Shown here: positions 1 to 5,733 of the stretch, piece by piece
Layout of the letters: each line of letters begins with the position of its first letter
Position numbering within the stretch: position 1 is the first letter of the stretch
Assembly: GCA_045651165.1 (NCBI GenBank)
Contig: JAZRRX010000021.1
Span: 1 to 14,594 of the forward strand
Origin: RGIG4608 sp045651165
GTDB lineage: Bacteria > Bacillota > Clostridia > Oscillospirales > CAG-272
DNA length: 14,594 bases
Direction of reading: 5' to 3'
Program-made: the position numbers and the translations under genes
The notes under the pieces: model-generated
What the model was told of the DNA's origin: nothing
The model's database searches: none
The model's input: the letters and a program-made list of their open reading frames with translations, nothing else

Positions 1-65
1 CTGTCCCTACAACTAAAAAGCAAATAAATCTAAAACTTACTAACTCCCCGACAAATCCCAATTTA
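1..65 (-). repeat. Partial copy (R1) of the dispersed palindromic element, cut by the window start
   Basis: Read on the reverse strand, this segment matches 9988-10052 at 63 of 65 positions, without gaps. It therefore carries the TAAATTGGGATTTGTCGGGGAG end of the family followed by the first bases of a GTAGGGACAG palindromic arm. The rest of the element lies outside the window. The element end sits only about ten bases before the cinA ribosome site (AGGAGG, 75-80), so it forms the cinA leader. No good sigma-A promoter is visible inside it. Confidence 0.85.
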
Positions 66-85
66 CCGATTAATAGGAGGTAAGT

Positions 86-1336
86 ATGAAAATTAAAAAT
101 GCAGAAATTTTATGCGTTGGAACAGAGTTGCTTCTTGGTGAAGTAATCAATACCAACGCGGCATATATATCGCGTGAACTTGCAAAACTCGGTATTTCCG
201 TTTACCACACGGCAGTTGTTGGAGATAATCCTACGCGCCTTTCGGACGCTGTGAAAGGTGCGCTTAAAAATGCAGATTTGCTCGTTCTCTCGGGGGGACT
301 TGGCCCAACTTATGACGATTTAACAAAAGAAACTGTCGCAGATGCACTTGGGCTTCCAATGGTTCGTGACGAGAAAATTTTGCGCGAAATTGAGGACTTT
401 TTTGCCGGTATCGGAATAAAAATGCCCGAAAACAATGCAAAACAGGCGGATATTCCGCTTGGCGCGATTGCTCTTAAGAACAGAACTGGCACGGCGCCCG
501 GAGTTTTTGTCGAAAAGGACGAAAAAGTTGTCGTTCTTTTGCCGGGGCCTCCTTTCGAGCTCATTCCAATGTTCGAAGAGTTCGTTTATCCACGCCTTCG
601 AGAGATGAGTGATAAGGTACTCATAAGCCACAATATTCATATAATGGGAATGGGAGAGAGTGAGGTTGAAACTTACCTTATTGACCTTATGCAAAATAGT
701 ACAAATCCTACCCTTGCTCCCTACGCTAAAGAGGGGGAGATGCGCCTTCGCGTTGGCGCTCTTGTTAATGACGAGGCAGAGGGTGAAAGAATGTGCGCCG
801 AGATGATTGAAAAGGTGAAAAATACTCCTGTTGGTGAGCACATTTACGCCATTGATGCAGAATTGATTGAAAAATTTACAGTTGATTTGTTAAAAGAAAA
901 GGGACTCACACTCTCGTGCGCCGAGTCCTGTACGGGTGGCTATTTTGGTAAGCGCATTACCGATATTTCGGGCGCGTCTGCGGTATTCCGTGGTGGATTT
1001 ATTACCTATACAAATGAAGCAAAAGTTGAACTTTTGGGCGTAAAACCCGAAACTCTTGAAAAATATACGGCAGTTTCTCCCGAAACCGCAGAAGAAATGG
1101 CTCGTGGCGTGCGTGAGCGCCTTAAAACCGATATTGCGATTTCTATCACGGGTGAGGCGGGACCTAACCCCGACCCCACAACAAATCAAGGGGTTGGAAC
1201 TGTATTTATCGGTATTTCAACTGCAGAAAAAACCTTTGCTGTAAAGCTTAATGTTGCCCGTCAGCGCGATCGCGAGTATATCAGACGAGTGGCGTCAAGT
1301 CGCGCAATGAAAGAAATTATCAAAATTATCGTTTAA
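86..1336 (+). CDS. cinA: CinA family protein (nicotinamide-nucleotide amidase / competence-damage inducible protein)
   Basis: The 416-residue product has the full two-domain CinA layout. The N-terminal MoaB/MogA-like molybdopterin-binding fold covers roughly residues 4-170, with SGGLGPTYDDLT (69-80), GTAPG (135-139) and LPGPP (152-156). A linker region follows, then the C-terminal amidase domain (about 258-416) with CAESCTGG (278-285) and SITGEAGP (353-360). In characterised relatives the C-terminal domain deamidates NMN to nicotinate mononucleotide in pyridine nucleotide salvage, and the N-terminal domain can act as an ADP-ribose pyrophosphatase. In transformable Firmicutes the gene is linked to competence. 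The length is normal for the family and both domains look intact. The ATG is fixed by AGGAGG five bases upstream. A repeat element lies immediately upstream, so the promoter is not visible. Only a weak A/T-only hairpin follows the stop, so transcription may continue toward the small-RNA region. Confidence 0.95.
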   Translation: MKIKNAEILCVGTELLLGEVINTNAAYISRELAKLGISVYHTAVVGDNPTRLSDAVKGALKNADLLVLSGGLGPTYDDLTKETVADALGLPMVRDEKILREIEDFFAGIGIKMPENNAKQADIPLGAIALKNRTGTAPGVFVEKDEKVVVLLPGPPFELIPMFEEFVYPRLREMSDKVLISHNIHIMGMGESEVETYLIDLMQNSTNPTLAPYAKEGEMRLRVGALVNDEAEGERMCAEMIEKVKNTPVGEHIYAIDAELIEKFTVDLLKEKGLTLSCAESCTGGYFGKRITDISGASAVFRGGFITYTNEAKVELLGVKPETLEKYTAVSPETAEEMARGVRERLKTDIAISITGEAGPNPDPTTNQGVGTVFIGISTAEKTFAVKLNVARQRDREYIRRVASSRAMKEIIKIIV

Positions 1337-1383
1337 TTTTTACACAAAAATTCATTTTTTGAGATATTTTCTTAAAAAAACAC

Positions 1384-1412
1384 TTGTTTTTTGCTAAAAA
1401 ATATATTATAAT
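1384..1412 (+). promoter_or_regulatory. Sigma-A type promoter of the small RNA
   Basis: TTGTTT (1384-1389) and a perfect TATAAT (1407-1412) are separated by 17 bases. Transcription would start near 1419. No open reading frame with a ribosome site follows before the terminator at 1607, so the promoter appears to drive a non-coding RNA. Confidence 0.7.
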
Positions 1413-1418
1413 TAATAT

Positions 1419-1645
1419 ATACTAAATATGCAACATTTCTAAACATTTGGGAAAACAAAGATTGCAGTCGGACTTTTTGAATCTATTTTTTCATTTTTTC
1501 TCTCCTCAATTTTTCCGGCGTGCTTATCTTGATACACAAAGAAGATGAGTAACCTCCACCACCAGCAATGCTTTGTTTTCTCAAATGACCTTTTTGTTTA
1601 TGTCAAAAGCGAACCTCAAAAATGAGGTTCGCTTGTTTTTGTTTT
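1419..1645 (+). ncRNA. Structured small RNA of about 220 nt, three-way junction, family unidentified
   Basis: The stretch lies between a strong promoter and a strong terminator. A 22-bp closing stem pairs 1444-1465 with 1565-1587, with one G-U pair and one bulged G at 1570. Inside are a short stem (1467-1472 with 1514-1519) capping a pyrimidine-rich loop, and a hairpin (1523-1530 with 1542-1549, 11-base loop). The linker 1550-1564 (UAACCUCCACCACCA) remains unpaired and contains CCUCC, the anti-Shine-Dalgarno core. The first loop also holds CUCUCCUC (1500-1507). Size, long closing stem and stand-alone transcription would suit 6S RNA, but the U-rich apical region is unlike a typical 6S apical helix, and I cannot assign a family. 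It shows no SRP, tmRNA or RNase P hallmarks. The ends are inferred from promoter and terminator positions. Confidence 0.6.
1607..1645 (+). terminator. Rho-independent terminator of the small RNA
   Basis: A perfect 12-bp stem (1607-1618 with 1623-1634) with an AAAA loop is followed by GTTTTTGTTTT. It ends the small RNA and would also stop any read-through from cinA. Confidence 0.85.
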
Positions 1646-1649
1646 GTGT

Positions 1650-1806
1650 CAAATTTTGATTTATCGAGAAGATTAAAATTATCACACAAACATCGTAGGG
1701 CGGGGGGGTGCTCCCGCCGCCCTTGATTTTACTAACTTTTTGGACGGCGGGGGCAAGCCCCCGCCCTACGTTTTAAAAATCATAAATCCCAGCTAAATCC
1801 CAATTT
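1650..1806 (-). repeat. Dispersed palindromic element copy R2, with G+C-rich arms
   Basis: The left edge is CAAATTTTGATTTATCGAGAAG (1650-1671), the same terminus seen at 14284 and, inverted, at the right ends of R3 and R4. The right edge, TAAATCCCAATTT, matches the other terminus in inverted form, so this copy lies in reverse orientation. Between the ends are two imperfect inverted arms spanning 1694-1770. Each begins CGTAGGGCGGGGG and is itself self-complementary (GGCGGGGGCAAGCCCCCGCC). The arms differ in sequence from those of R3 and R4, although all start with GTAGGG. The local base composition contrasts sharply with the AT-rich flanks. Confidence 0.7.
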
Positions 1807-1824
1807 ATCGAGAAATTACAAATA

Positions 1825-1858
1825 AAAAAGCAAACCCACCTGCTAAAACAGGTGGGTT
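1825..1858 (-). terminator. Rho-independent terminator of the exonuclease gene
   Basis: A 10-bp stem (1833-1842 with 1849-1858) has a six-base loop. On the reverse strand it is followed by GCTTTTTTATTTG. It starts six bases beyond the reverse-strand stop codon. Confidence 0.85.
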
Positions 1859-1864
1859 AAATTT

Positions 1865-2947
1865 TTAGTCAATATAGTAATTGGGGAACAATCTTTCCCA
1901 AACCTTGCGGCAACCGTAGGTGTCGGCGATGGATGAGTGCGCAACGCCCTCCCAATCGATGCCGAAACATGCCATAGCATCGGTCAACGACGCGTGAACA
2001 AGCTCGGGGTGATTTTCGTGCATATATCTTACGTATTCAAACGCGCAGCAACGAATTTTTGACTTGAGCGCCAATCTCTCTTGCTCTGTTTCATAGATAT
2101 ATTTGATGTGAGAATAGTCGGTGGACACGCCGTAGGCGATGATATTGTCTGCCTTTGCGAAAATTTCTTTGATTTCGGGAGTGAGCTCCTCAAGAGTGGG
2201 TGAATTTTGAACCATTTCGGGAGTAATTCCGTGAATTTTCTCTGTCTTTTTCCACTTTGTTGTGTGAGTAGGCTTAACAAAGGTGTTCATAACAAGACGA
2301 CCAAGTCCGTCAACTATTGAAATTGAAATTATCTCATCTCTGTCATAAAAACCTGTGAGCTCAAGGTCGAAGAAAAGAACGTTTTCGCGCTTCATAGAGA
2401 AGTGTTGTGAACGATATGCGTTGCCAATTTCACGGCGCTCTGCGAGGTCGATAGCATAACAACTTTCGCAAAGTTTTTTCTTGTATCTTGGGTGCTTTCC
2501 GCACTTAACACACATAAGTGGCTGACGGATGCAGGTCTTTTTGTCGTAAAAATAGGTTTTTGTGCCGTCTTTTTTGAGTGAGAACGCAACGGGCTCTTCA
2601 ACGGGCTCAAAGTGTATCTGCGCAAGACGTTCCTTGCTGAAAAATCCGTAGGAAGAAGCACGGCGTGTGCTCATTCTTTCGATAACTGTACCGGAGGGCA
2701 AGACCTCGTTTTGCTCTTTTGAATAGCTAAAGTGCCAATCGTCAATCTCCGCCTCTTCAACTGTGTCAGGACTGAAAAAGAAGATAACTGTTTCGTCATC
2801 GTTTTCCTTGAAAGCGCAAGGAAGTGCAGTGGATTTTAAGTGAAATTTTTTAAGTTCGGCGCGCGTAAGATACTGTTTTGTTCTTGCTGCCTCGTCCGTT
2901 ATGACGGGAATTACAACGCCCGGACGCAATTCTAATTTAGTTCTCAA
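1865..2947 (-). CDS. DEDDh-family 3'-5' exonuclease with internal zinc knuckle (DnaQ/RNase T superfamily)
   Basis: The 360-residue protein has a C-terminal exonuclease domain, about residues 188-350. The exo motifs are DLELTG (D194, E196), D277 in GVSTDYSHI, and H337-x4-D342 in HSSIADT, which together supply the four acidic residues and the catalytic His of a DEDDh nuclease. Just before it is a four-cysteine cluster (C146, C149, C160, C163) that should bind one zinc ion. Residues 1-130 form an N-terminal region I do not recognise. The family removes nucleotides from 3' ends of DNA or RNA with two metal ions; which substrate applies here is unknown. The start is TTG, supported by CGGAGA seven to eight bases upstream and by the absence of any nearby in-frame ATG. 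It is a single-gene unit with its own promoter and terminator, and the soluble sequence suggests a cytoplasmic location. Confidence 0.85.
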   Translation of the reverse strand: MRTKLELRPGVVIPVITDEAARTKQYLTRAELKKFHLKSTALPCAFKENDDETVIFFFSPDTVEEAEIDDWHFSYSKEQNEVLPSGTVIERMSTRRASSYGFFSKERLAQIHFEPVEEPVAFSLKKDGTKTYFYDKKTCIRQPLMCVKCGKHPRYKKKLCESCYAIDLAERREIGNAYRSQHFSMKRENVLFFDLELTGFYDRDEIISISIVDGLGRLVMNTFVKPTHTTKWKKTEKIHGITPEMVQNSPTLEELTPEIKEIFAKADNIIAYGVSTDYSHIKYIYETEQERLALKSKIRCCAFEYVRYMHENHPELVHASLTDAMACFGIDWEGVAHSSIADTYGCRKVWERLFPNYYID

Positions 2948-3001
2948 AATAAATCTCCGTATATATGTAAAATAAATAAATATCTAAAAGCACTAAAAGT
3001 T

Positions 3002-3030
3002 AGTATAACACAAAAAGCGCTCATTTTCAA
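3002..3030 (-). promoter_or_regulatory. Sigma-A promoter of the exonuclease gene
   Basis: On the reverse strand, TTGAAA (3025-3030) and TATACT (3002-3007) are separated by 17 bases. The implied leader is about 45-50 nt, ending in the CGGAGA ribosome site and a TTG start. Confidence 0.75.
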
Positions 3031-3108
3031 TAGTGTTCATAAAAAAATATTCATTTAAAATTCAAAAAATAAATTTTTAGTATATTTTTTATTGTTTTGC
3101 GCACAATA

Positions 3109-3141
3109 TTGACAAGCAGAATTTTTCTGCTCAAATAATAT
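3109..3141 (+). promoter_or_regulatory. Possible promoter/operator of the DUF378 gene (palindrome between hexamer-like boxes)
   Basis: A perfect TTGACA (3109-3114) is followed by the palindrome AGCAGAA-TTT-TTCTGCT (3115-3131) and an A/T-rich TAATAT (3136-3141). The spacing to TAATAT is 21 bases, or 19 to AATAAT, longer than sigma-A normally uses. A spacer of this kind occupied by a dyad resembles MerR-type promoters, but no such regulator is encoded nearby. It could also be chance. Confidence 0.3.
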
Positions 3142-3177
3142 GAATGTATTAATATGTTTATATTCGGAGGTCAATTT

Positions 3178-3399
3178 ATGATTATTGATAAGATCGCGCT
3201 GATTTTGACTATCGTCGGCGCGCTTAACTGGGGTAGCATAGGACTTTTTCAGTTTGATGTTGTAGCTTGGATATGTGGAGGCCCTGCCACAATGCTCGCG
3301 CGTGTAATTTACACGTTGGTTGCTCTTGCGGGTATTTGGTGTATCTCTCTTTTGTTCCGCGAAACAGACGACGATGTCGTTACAAGGGACGTAAGATAA
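3178..3399 (+). CDS. DUF378 family small membrane protein
   Basis: The 73-residue product has two predicted membrane spans, roughly residues 4-25 and 38-60, followed by a short acidic/charged tail. The stretch GALNWGSIGLFQFDVV (14-29) is the signature of DUF378 proteins, a family of short two-span membrane proteins without a proven function. The start at 3178 is chosen because CGGAGG (3165-3170) lies seven bases before this ATG; the in-frame ATG at 3154 is upstream of that ribosome site. The gene stands alone and converges on the DUF308 gene, sharing a terminator with it. Confidence 0.85.
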   Translation: MIIDKIALILTIVGALNWGSIGLFQFDVVAWICGGPATMLARVIYTLVALAGIWCISLLFRETDDDVVTRDVR

Positions 3400-3403
3400 A
3401 AGA

Positions 3404-3435
3404 AAACGGCGAGTCTTTGACTCGCCGTTTGTGTT
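3404..3435. terminator. Bidirectional terminator between convergent DUF378 and DUF308 genes
   Basis: A perfect 12-bp stem pairs 3404-3415 with 3419-3430. On the forward strand it is followed by GTGTTTT. On the reverse strand the stem runs into TCTTTTAT. It begins five bases after the DUF378 stop and lies about 20 bases past the reverse-strand stop, so it serves both genes. Confidence 0.85.
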
Positions 3436-3452
3436 TTAACTTAATTTTTGTC

Positions 3453-3905
3453 TTATTTTTTCGCGCCAAGAAGACCAAGTGCTCCATCGATTACAAGGAA
3501 CAAGCCAACAATCCAAATGAGATTTCCGAGGAGATCACCAAGTGCCAAAGCAACACCGAGCGCGATTGTGAGAGCTGCCAAGATTACCTTCAAAGCATTT
3601 CTCTTTTTGCGTTTCAAAACTTCAATAAGATCCATAACACCCTTGGCTGCGATAAGTACACCAAGAACAAGAAGGACTATATTAAGTATTGTCCAACCAA
3701 CTACTAAAATGATAACACCAAGAGCAATATTGAAAATTCCACTCTTTGTGCGTTTGTTAATAATGTCTAATACACCCATTATCACAAAAGCAATGCCTGC
3801 CAATGTCATAGCCCAAGAAAGCATTTGCATTTTGAAAATCATGAGTAATATACCAAGAATAAGGTATAAAACGGGGGAAGAAATATTAATTCTTTTTTTA
3901 GCCAT
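3453..3905 (-). CDS. DUF308/HdeD-like membrane protein
   Basis: The 150-residue product is almost wholly hydrophobic. Five to six predicted spans occur in pairs separated by short charged turns (NKRTKSG, VLKRKKRNALK). The repeated pattern of a span, a VIMGVLDII- or VIDGALGLL-like turn, and another span is typical of DUF308 (HdeD-like) proteins, which are made of tandem two-helix units. Enterobacterial HdeD is linked to acid resistance, but Firmicute members have no established role. The ATG is supported by AAAGGAG upstream on the reverse strand. The gene has its own promoter (3936-3964) and ends at the shared terminator, so it is a single-gene unit. It is divergent from the mreD operon. The family call rests on pattern, not alignment. 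Confidence 0.7.
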   Translation of the reverse strand: MAKKRINISSPVLYLILGILLMIFKMQMLSWAMTLAGIAFVIMGVLDIINKRTKSGIFNIALGVIILVVGWTILNIVLLVLGVLIAAKGVMDLIEVLKRKKRNALKVILAALTIALGVALALGDLLGNLIWIVGLFLVIDGALGLLGAKK

Positions 3906-3935
3906 AAATAACTCCTTTCAAGTTTTTTCGACATT

Positions 3936-3964
3936 ATTTTACCACGAAAAAATATATTTGTCAA
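3936..3964 (-). promoter_or_regulatory. Sigma-A promoter of the DUF308 gene
   Basis: On the reverse strand a consensus TTGACA (3959-3964) and TAAAAT (3936-3941) are separated by 17 bases. The implied leader is short, about 25 nt, and carries the AAAGGAG ribosome site. Confidence 0.8.
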
Positions 3965-4026
3965 TTATTTTCTTTTATGTCGAAGCAAAACATATATAAT
4001 AAATTAAATATTTATTTATAATACCA

Positions 4027-4055
4027 TTGATTTTTAATTAATTTTGTTGTATAAT
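4027..4055 (+). promoter_or_regulatory. Sigma-A promoter of the mreD-CPBP-PBP2 operon
   Basis: TTGATT (4027-4032) and a perfect TATAAT (4050-4055) are 17 bases apart. The ribosome site of mreD follows about 20 bases downstream. It is the only clear promoter before PBP2 ends. Confidence 0.8.
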
Positions 4056-4092
4056 TCATAATGGATAAATATTAGAAAAAGGAGTGATTTGT

Positions 4093-4647
4093 GTGTCTCG
4101 AAGACTGAATACAACAAGAGCAAAAAACATAGCGTATAAATGTGTTGTTTATGGCATCGTTTTGTTTATTATATCAGTGGCGCAAGTTACTTTCTTTTCA
4201 AAAATTAATGTTTTGAATGCAACTCCCGATTTGCTCTTGGGCGCAGTTTTGTTTATTGCTATGAGAGAGGATCAGAAGGTCGCATCCATTTGTGGTGTCA
4301 TCTCAGGATTTTTCTATTGCGCCATGGGTGGATTTGTATATCCCTTTTATATAATGTTTTCATTTTTGTGTGGATACACCTTGTGGTTTGTGTCGGATAG
4401 ATTTCTTGGCAAGAATTATATATCATATCTTGTACTTGCCATGTTAACTTTTTTGTTAAAAGCACTTTTCAATATAATTGAATCATCACTTTTTGCATAT
4501 ACAATAAATATGATAAATATGTTTTCTAAGGCAATTTTGCCTGAATTCATATCTTCAATGTTGTTCTGCTCGTTTTCATATGTGATATTTGCATTGATTG
4601 CAAAGCTTCTAAATTCAAAATCAAGAAAGGAAGGACTTAAAAAATGA
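4093..4647 (+). CDS. mreD: Rod shape-determining protein MreD
   Basis: The 184-residue protein is an integral membrane protein with about five spans after a basic N-terminus. Its opening span leads into the ATPDLLLGAVLFIAMREDQKV region, which fits the P-D-hydrophobic pattern typical of MreD (roughly residues 43-60). MreD is a membrane subunit of the elongation machinery, together with MreC, RodA and PBP2. The GTG at 4093 is preferred because AAAAGGAG (4077-4084) precedes it by eight bases; the GTG at 4084 lies inside that ribosome site. The stop overlaps the next gene's ATG (ATGA), implying translational coupling. Unusually, mreC and mreB are not upstream: mreD is the first gene after its own promoter. 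MreD is poorly conserved, so the call leans partly on its linkage to PBP2. Confidence 0.8.
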   Translation: MSRRLNTTRAKNIAYKCVVYGIVLFIISVAQVTFFSKINVLNATPDLLLGAVLFIAMREDQKVASICGVISGFFYCAMGGFVYPFYIMFSFLCGYTLWFVSDRFLGKNYISYLVLAMLTFLLKALFNIIESSLFAYTINMINMFSKAILPEFISSMLFCSFSYVIFALIAKLLNSKSRKEGLKK

Positions 4648-5684
4648 ACGACAATTTTGATTTTTCAAATGATTTTAATAACGAAATAAATATGAGTGAA
4701 GAGGAGAGAAATTCACACAAAAAGATTTTTTCAAAGCTCGCGTTTGGATTTTTGGTATATTTTTTGATTGCTCAACTTCTTTCTGTAATTGCAACATTTG
4801 TAATAGGCAAACTCTCTCCACAACTTTTTAACAGTGAAGAATTTATGTTGATTTTGAGCTCTGTAATACAGTATGTAATTGCCCTTCCAATATTTTGGTT
4901 GTGCATAAAATCTATTCCAAAGCACGCGCCTATCAAAAATCACGTTAATACTAAAAGAGTTATGCAATATTTGGTTGTGTGCATGCTCTTTATGTATGTG
5001 GGTAACTACATTTCTACTTTTTTGATGACAGAAATTGAAACACTGCTTGGCAGAGCGCCCGAAAATGCAGTAAACACACTTCTTGGCTCAACAAATCTTT
5101 GGGTTAGCGCTTTGATAGTGGGAATTATAGGTCCTGTTTGCGAAGAATTGATTTTTAGAAAATTTGCTATTGATCGCTTAACTCCCTATGGTGAAGTTAC
5201 AGCAATACTCTTGCCATCATTTATATTTGGACTTTTCCACGGCAACTTGTATCAGTTCTTTTACGCGTTTTTAATCGGTGTAATACTCTCATATGTCTAT
5301 ATTAAAACAGGAAAAATCATCTATTCAATGGGTCTTCACATATTCATTAATATGTTCTGTGGAATTTTGCCGTCACTGGTGTTCACAATGCTCGATTATA
5401 ACGAGCTTATAACACTTGTTGAGTCGGGTACTATTACAGAGGCATATATTAGCGCAAATGCGCTTCCCATTTTGCTCTTTATCATCTATTCATATGGTAT
5501 GCTTGCCATGGTGGGAGTGGGCATGTTTGTTCTTTTGAGAAATATAAAGAACATTCAAATTAATAAGGGAGAAGTTAGATTCCCCAAGGGTACTGCTTTA
5601 GAGACAGTTATGTTTAACGCAGGAACGATAGTTCTTGTGGCAACTTGCTTGGTTCTTGTTGCGTTAAATACATTTGGCACTTAA
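4644..5684 (+). CDS. CPBP family intramembrane metalloprotease (CAAX/Abi-like)
   Basis: The 346-residue protein has an acidic N-terminal tail (about 1-28), then about eight membrane spans. The three CPBP motifs are intact: EELIFR (E167, E168, R172), FGLFH (F195, H199) and HIFIN (H232, N236). These are the proposed metal-binding and catalytic residues of the Rce1-like membrane proteases (old names Abi, CAAX amino-terminal protease). Bacterial members have been linked to bacteriocin self-immunity, cleavage of membrane substrates and protein export; the substrate here is unknown. It overlaps mreD by four bases and PBP2 follows 49 bases later, so it is co-expressed with elongasome genes. That suggests, but does not prove, a role in envelope growth. 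Regions beyond residue 250 add further spans past the core domain. Confidence 0.9.
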   Translation: MNDNFDFSNDFNNEINMSEEERNSHKKIFSKLAFGFLVYFLIAQLLSVIATFVIGKLSPQLFNSEEFMLILSSVIQYVIALPIFWLCIKSIPKHAPIKNHVNTKRVMQYLVVCMLFMYVGNYISTFLMTEIETLLGRAPENAVNTLLGSTNLWVSALIVGIIGPVCEELIFRKFAIDRLTPYGEVTAILLPSFIFGLFHGNLYQFFYAFLIGVILSYVYIKTGKIIYSMGLHIFINMFCGILPSLVFTMLDYNELITLVESGTITEAYISANALPILLFIIYSYGMLAMVGVGMFVLLRNIKNIQINKGEVRFPKGTALETVMFNAGTIVLVATCLVLVALNTFGT

Positions 5685-5733
5685 AAACGAAATTATAAAA
5701 ATATTAACTAATTAGCAAAGGAGGACAAGCTCG

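Noticed and set aside
320..841. Long reverse-strand open frame inside cinA
   Set aside because: It is antisense to an intact, motif-complete CinA, lacks a ribosome site, and its translation has no recognisable domain.
1483..1584. A 33-codon reverse-strand frame starting at TTG with a Gly-rich stretch (IAGGGGYSSS) inside the small-RNA locus
   Set aside because: It has no convincing ribosome site or promoter on that strand. Its ends fall in the pairing arms of the small RNA, and promoter, terminator and structure all support the forward strand. It is the likely source of spurious peptide calls.
1694..1770. G+C-rich palindrome as a rho-independent terminator or CRISPR-like repeat
   Set aside because: The arms are separated by a loop with no T-run beyond them, and there are no regularly spaced direct repeats with unique spacers. 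It is better explained as the arms of element R2.
3154..3177. Upstream ATG extending the DUF378 protein by eight residues
   Set aside because: The CGGAGG ribosome site lies downstream of this ATG and at ideal distance from the ATG at 3178, and the family signature begins right after the later start.
4084..4092. GTG at 4084 as the mreD start
   Set aside because: It overlaps the ribosome site AAAAGGAG itself, whereas GTG 4093 has correct spacing.
4644..5684. CPBP (Abi-like) protein as an anti-phage abortive infection gene
   Set aside because: The old family name Abi is misleading. The gene is coupled to mreD and PBP2, and no defence, toxin or phage genes are near it.
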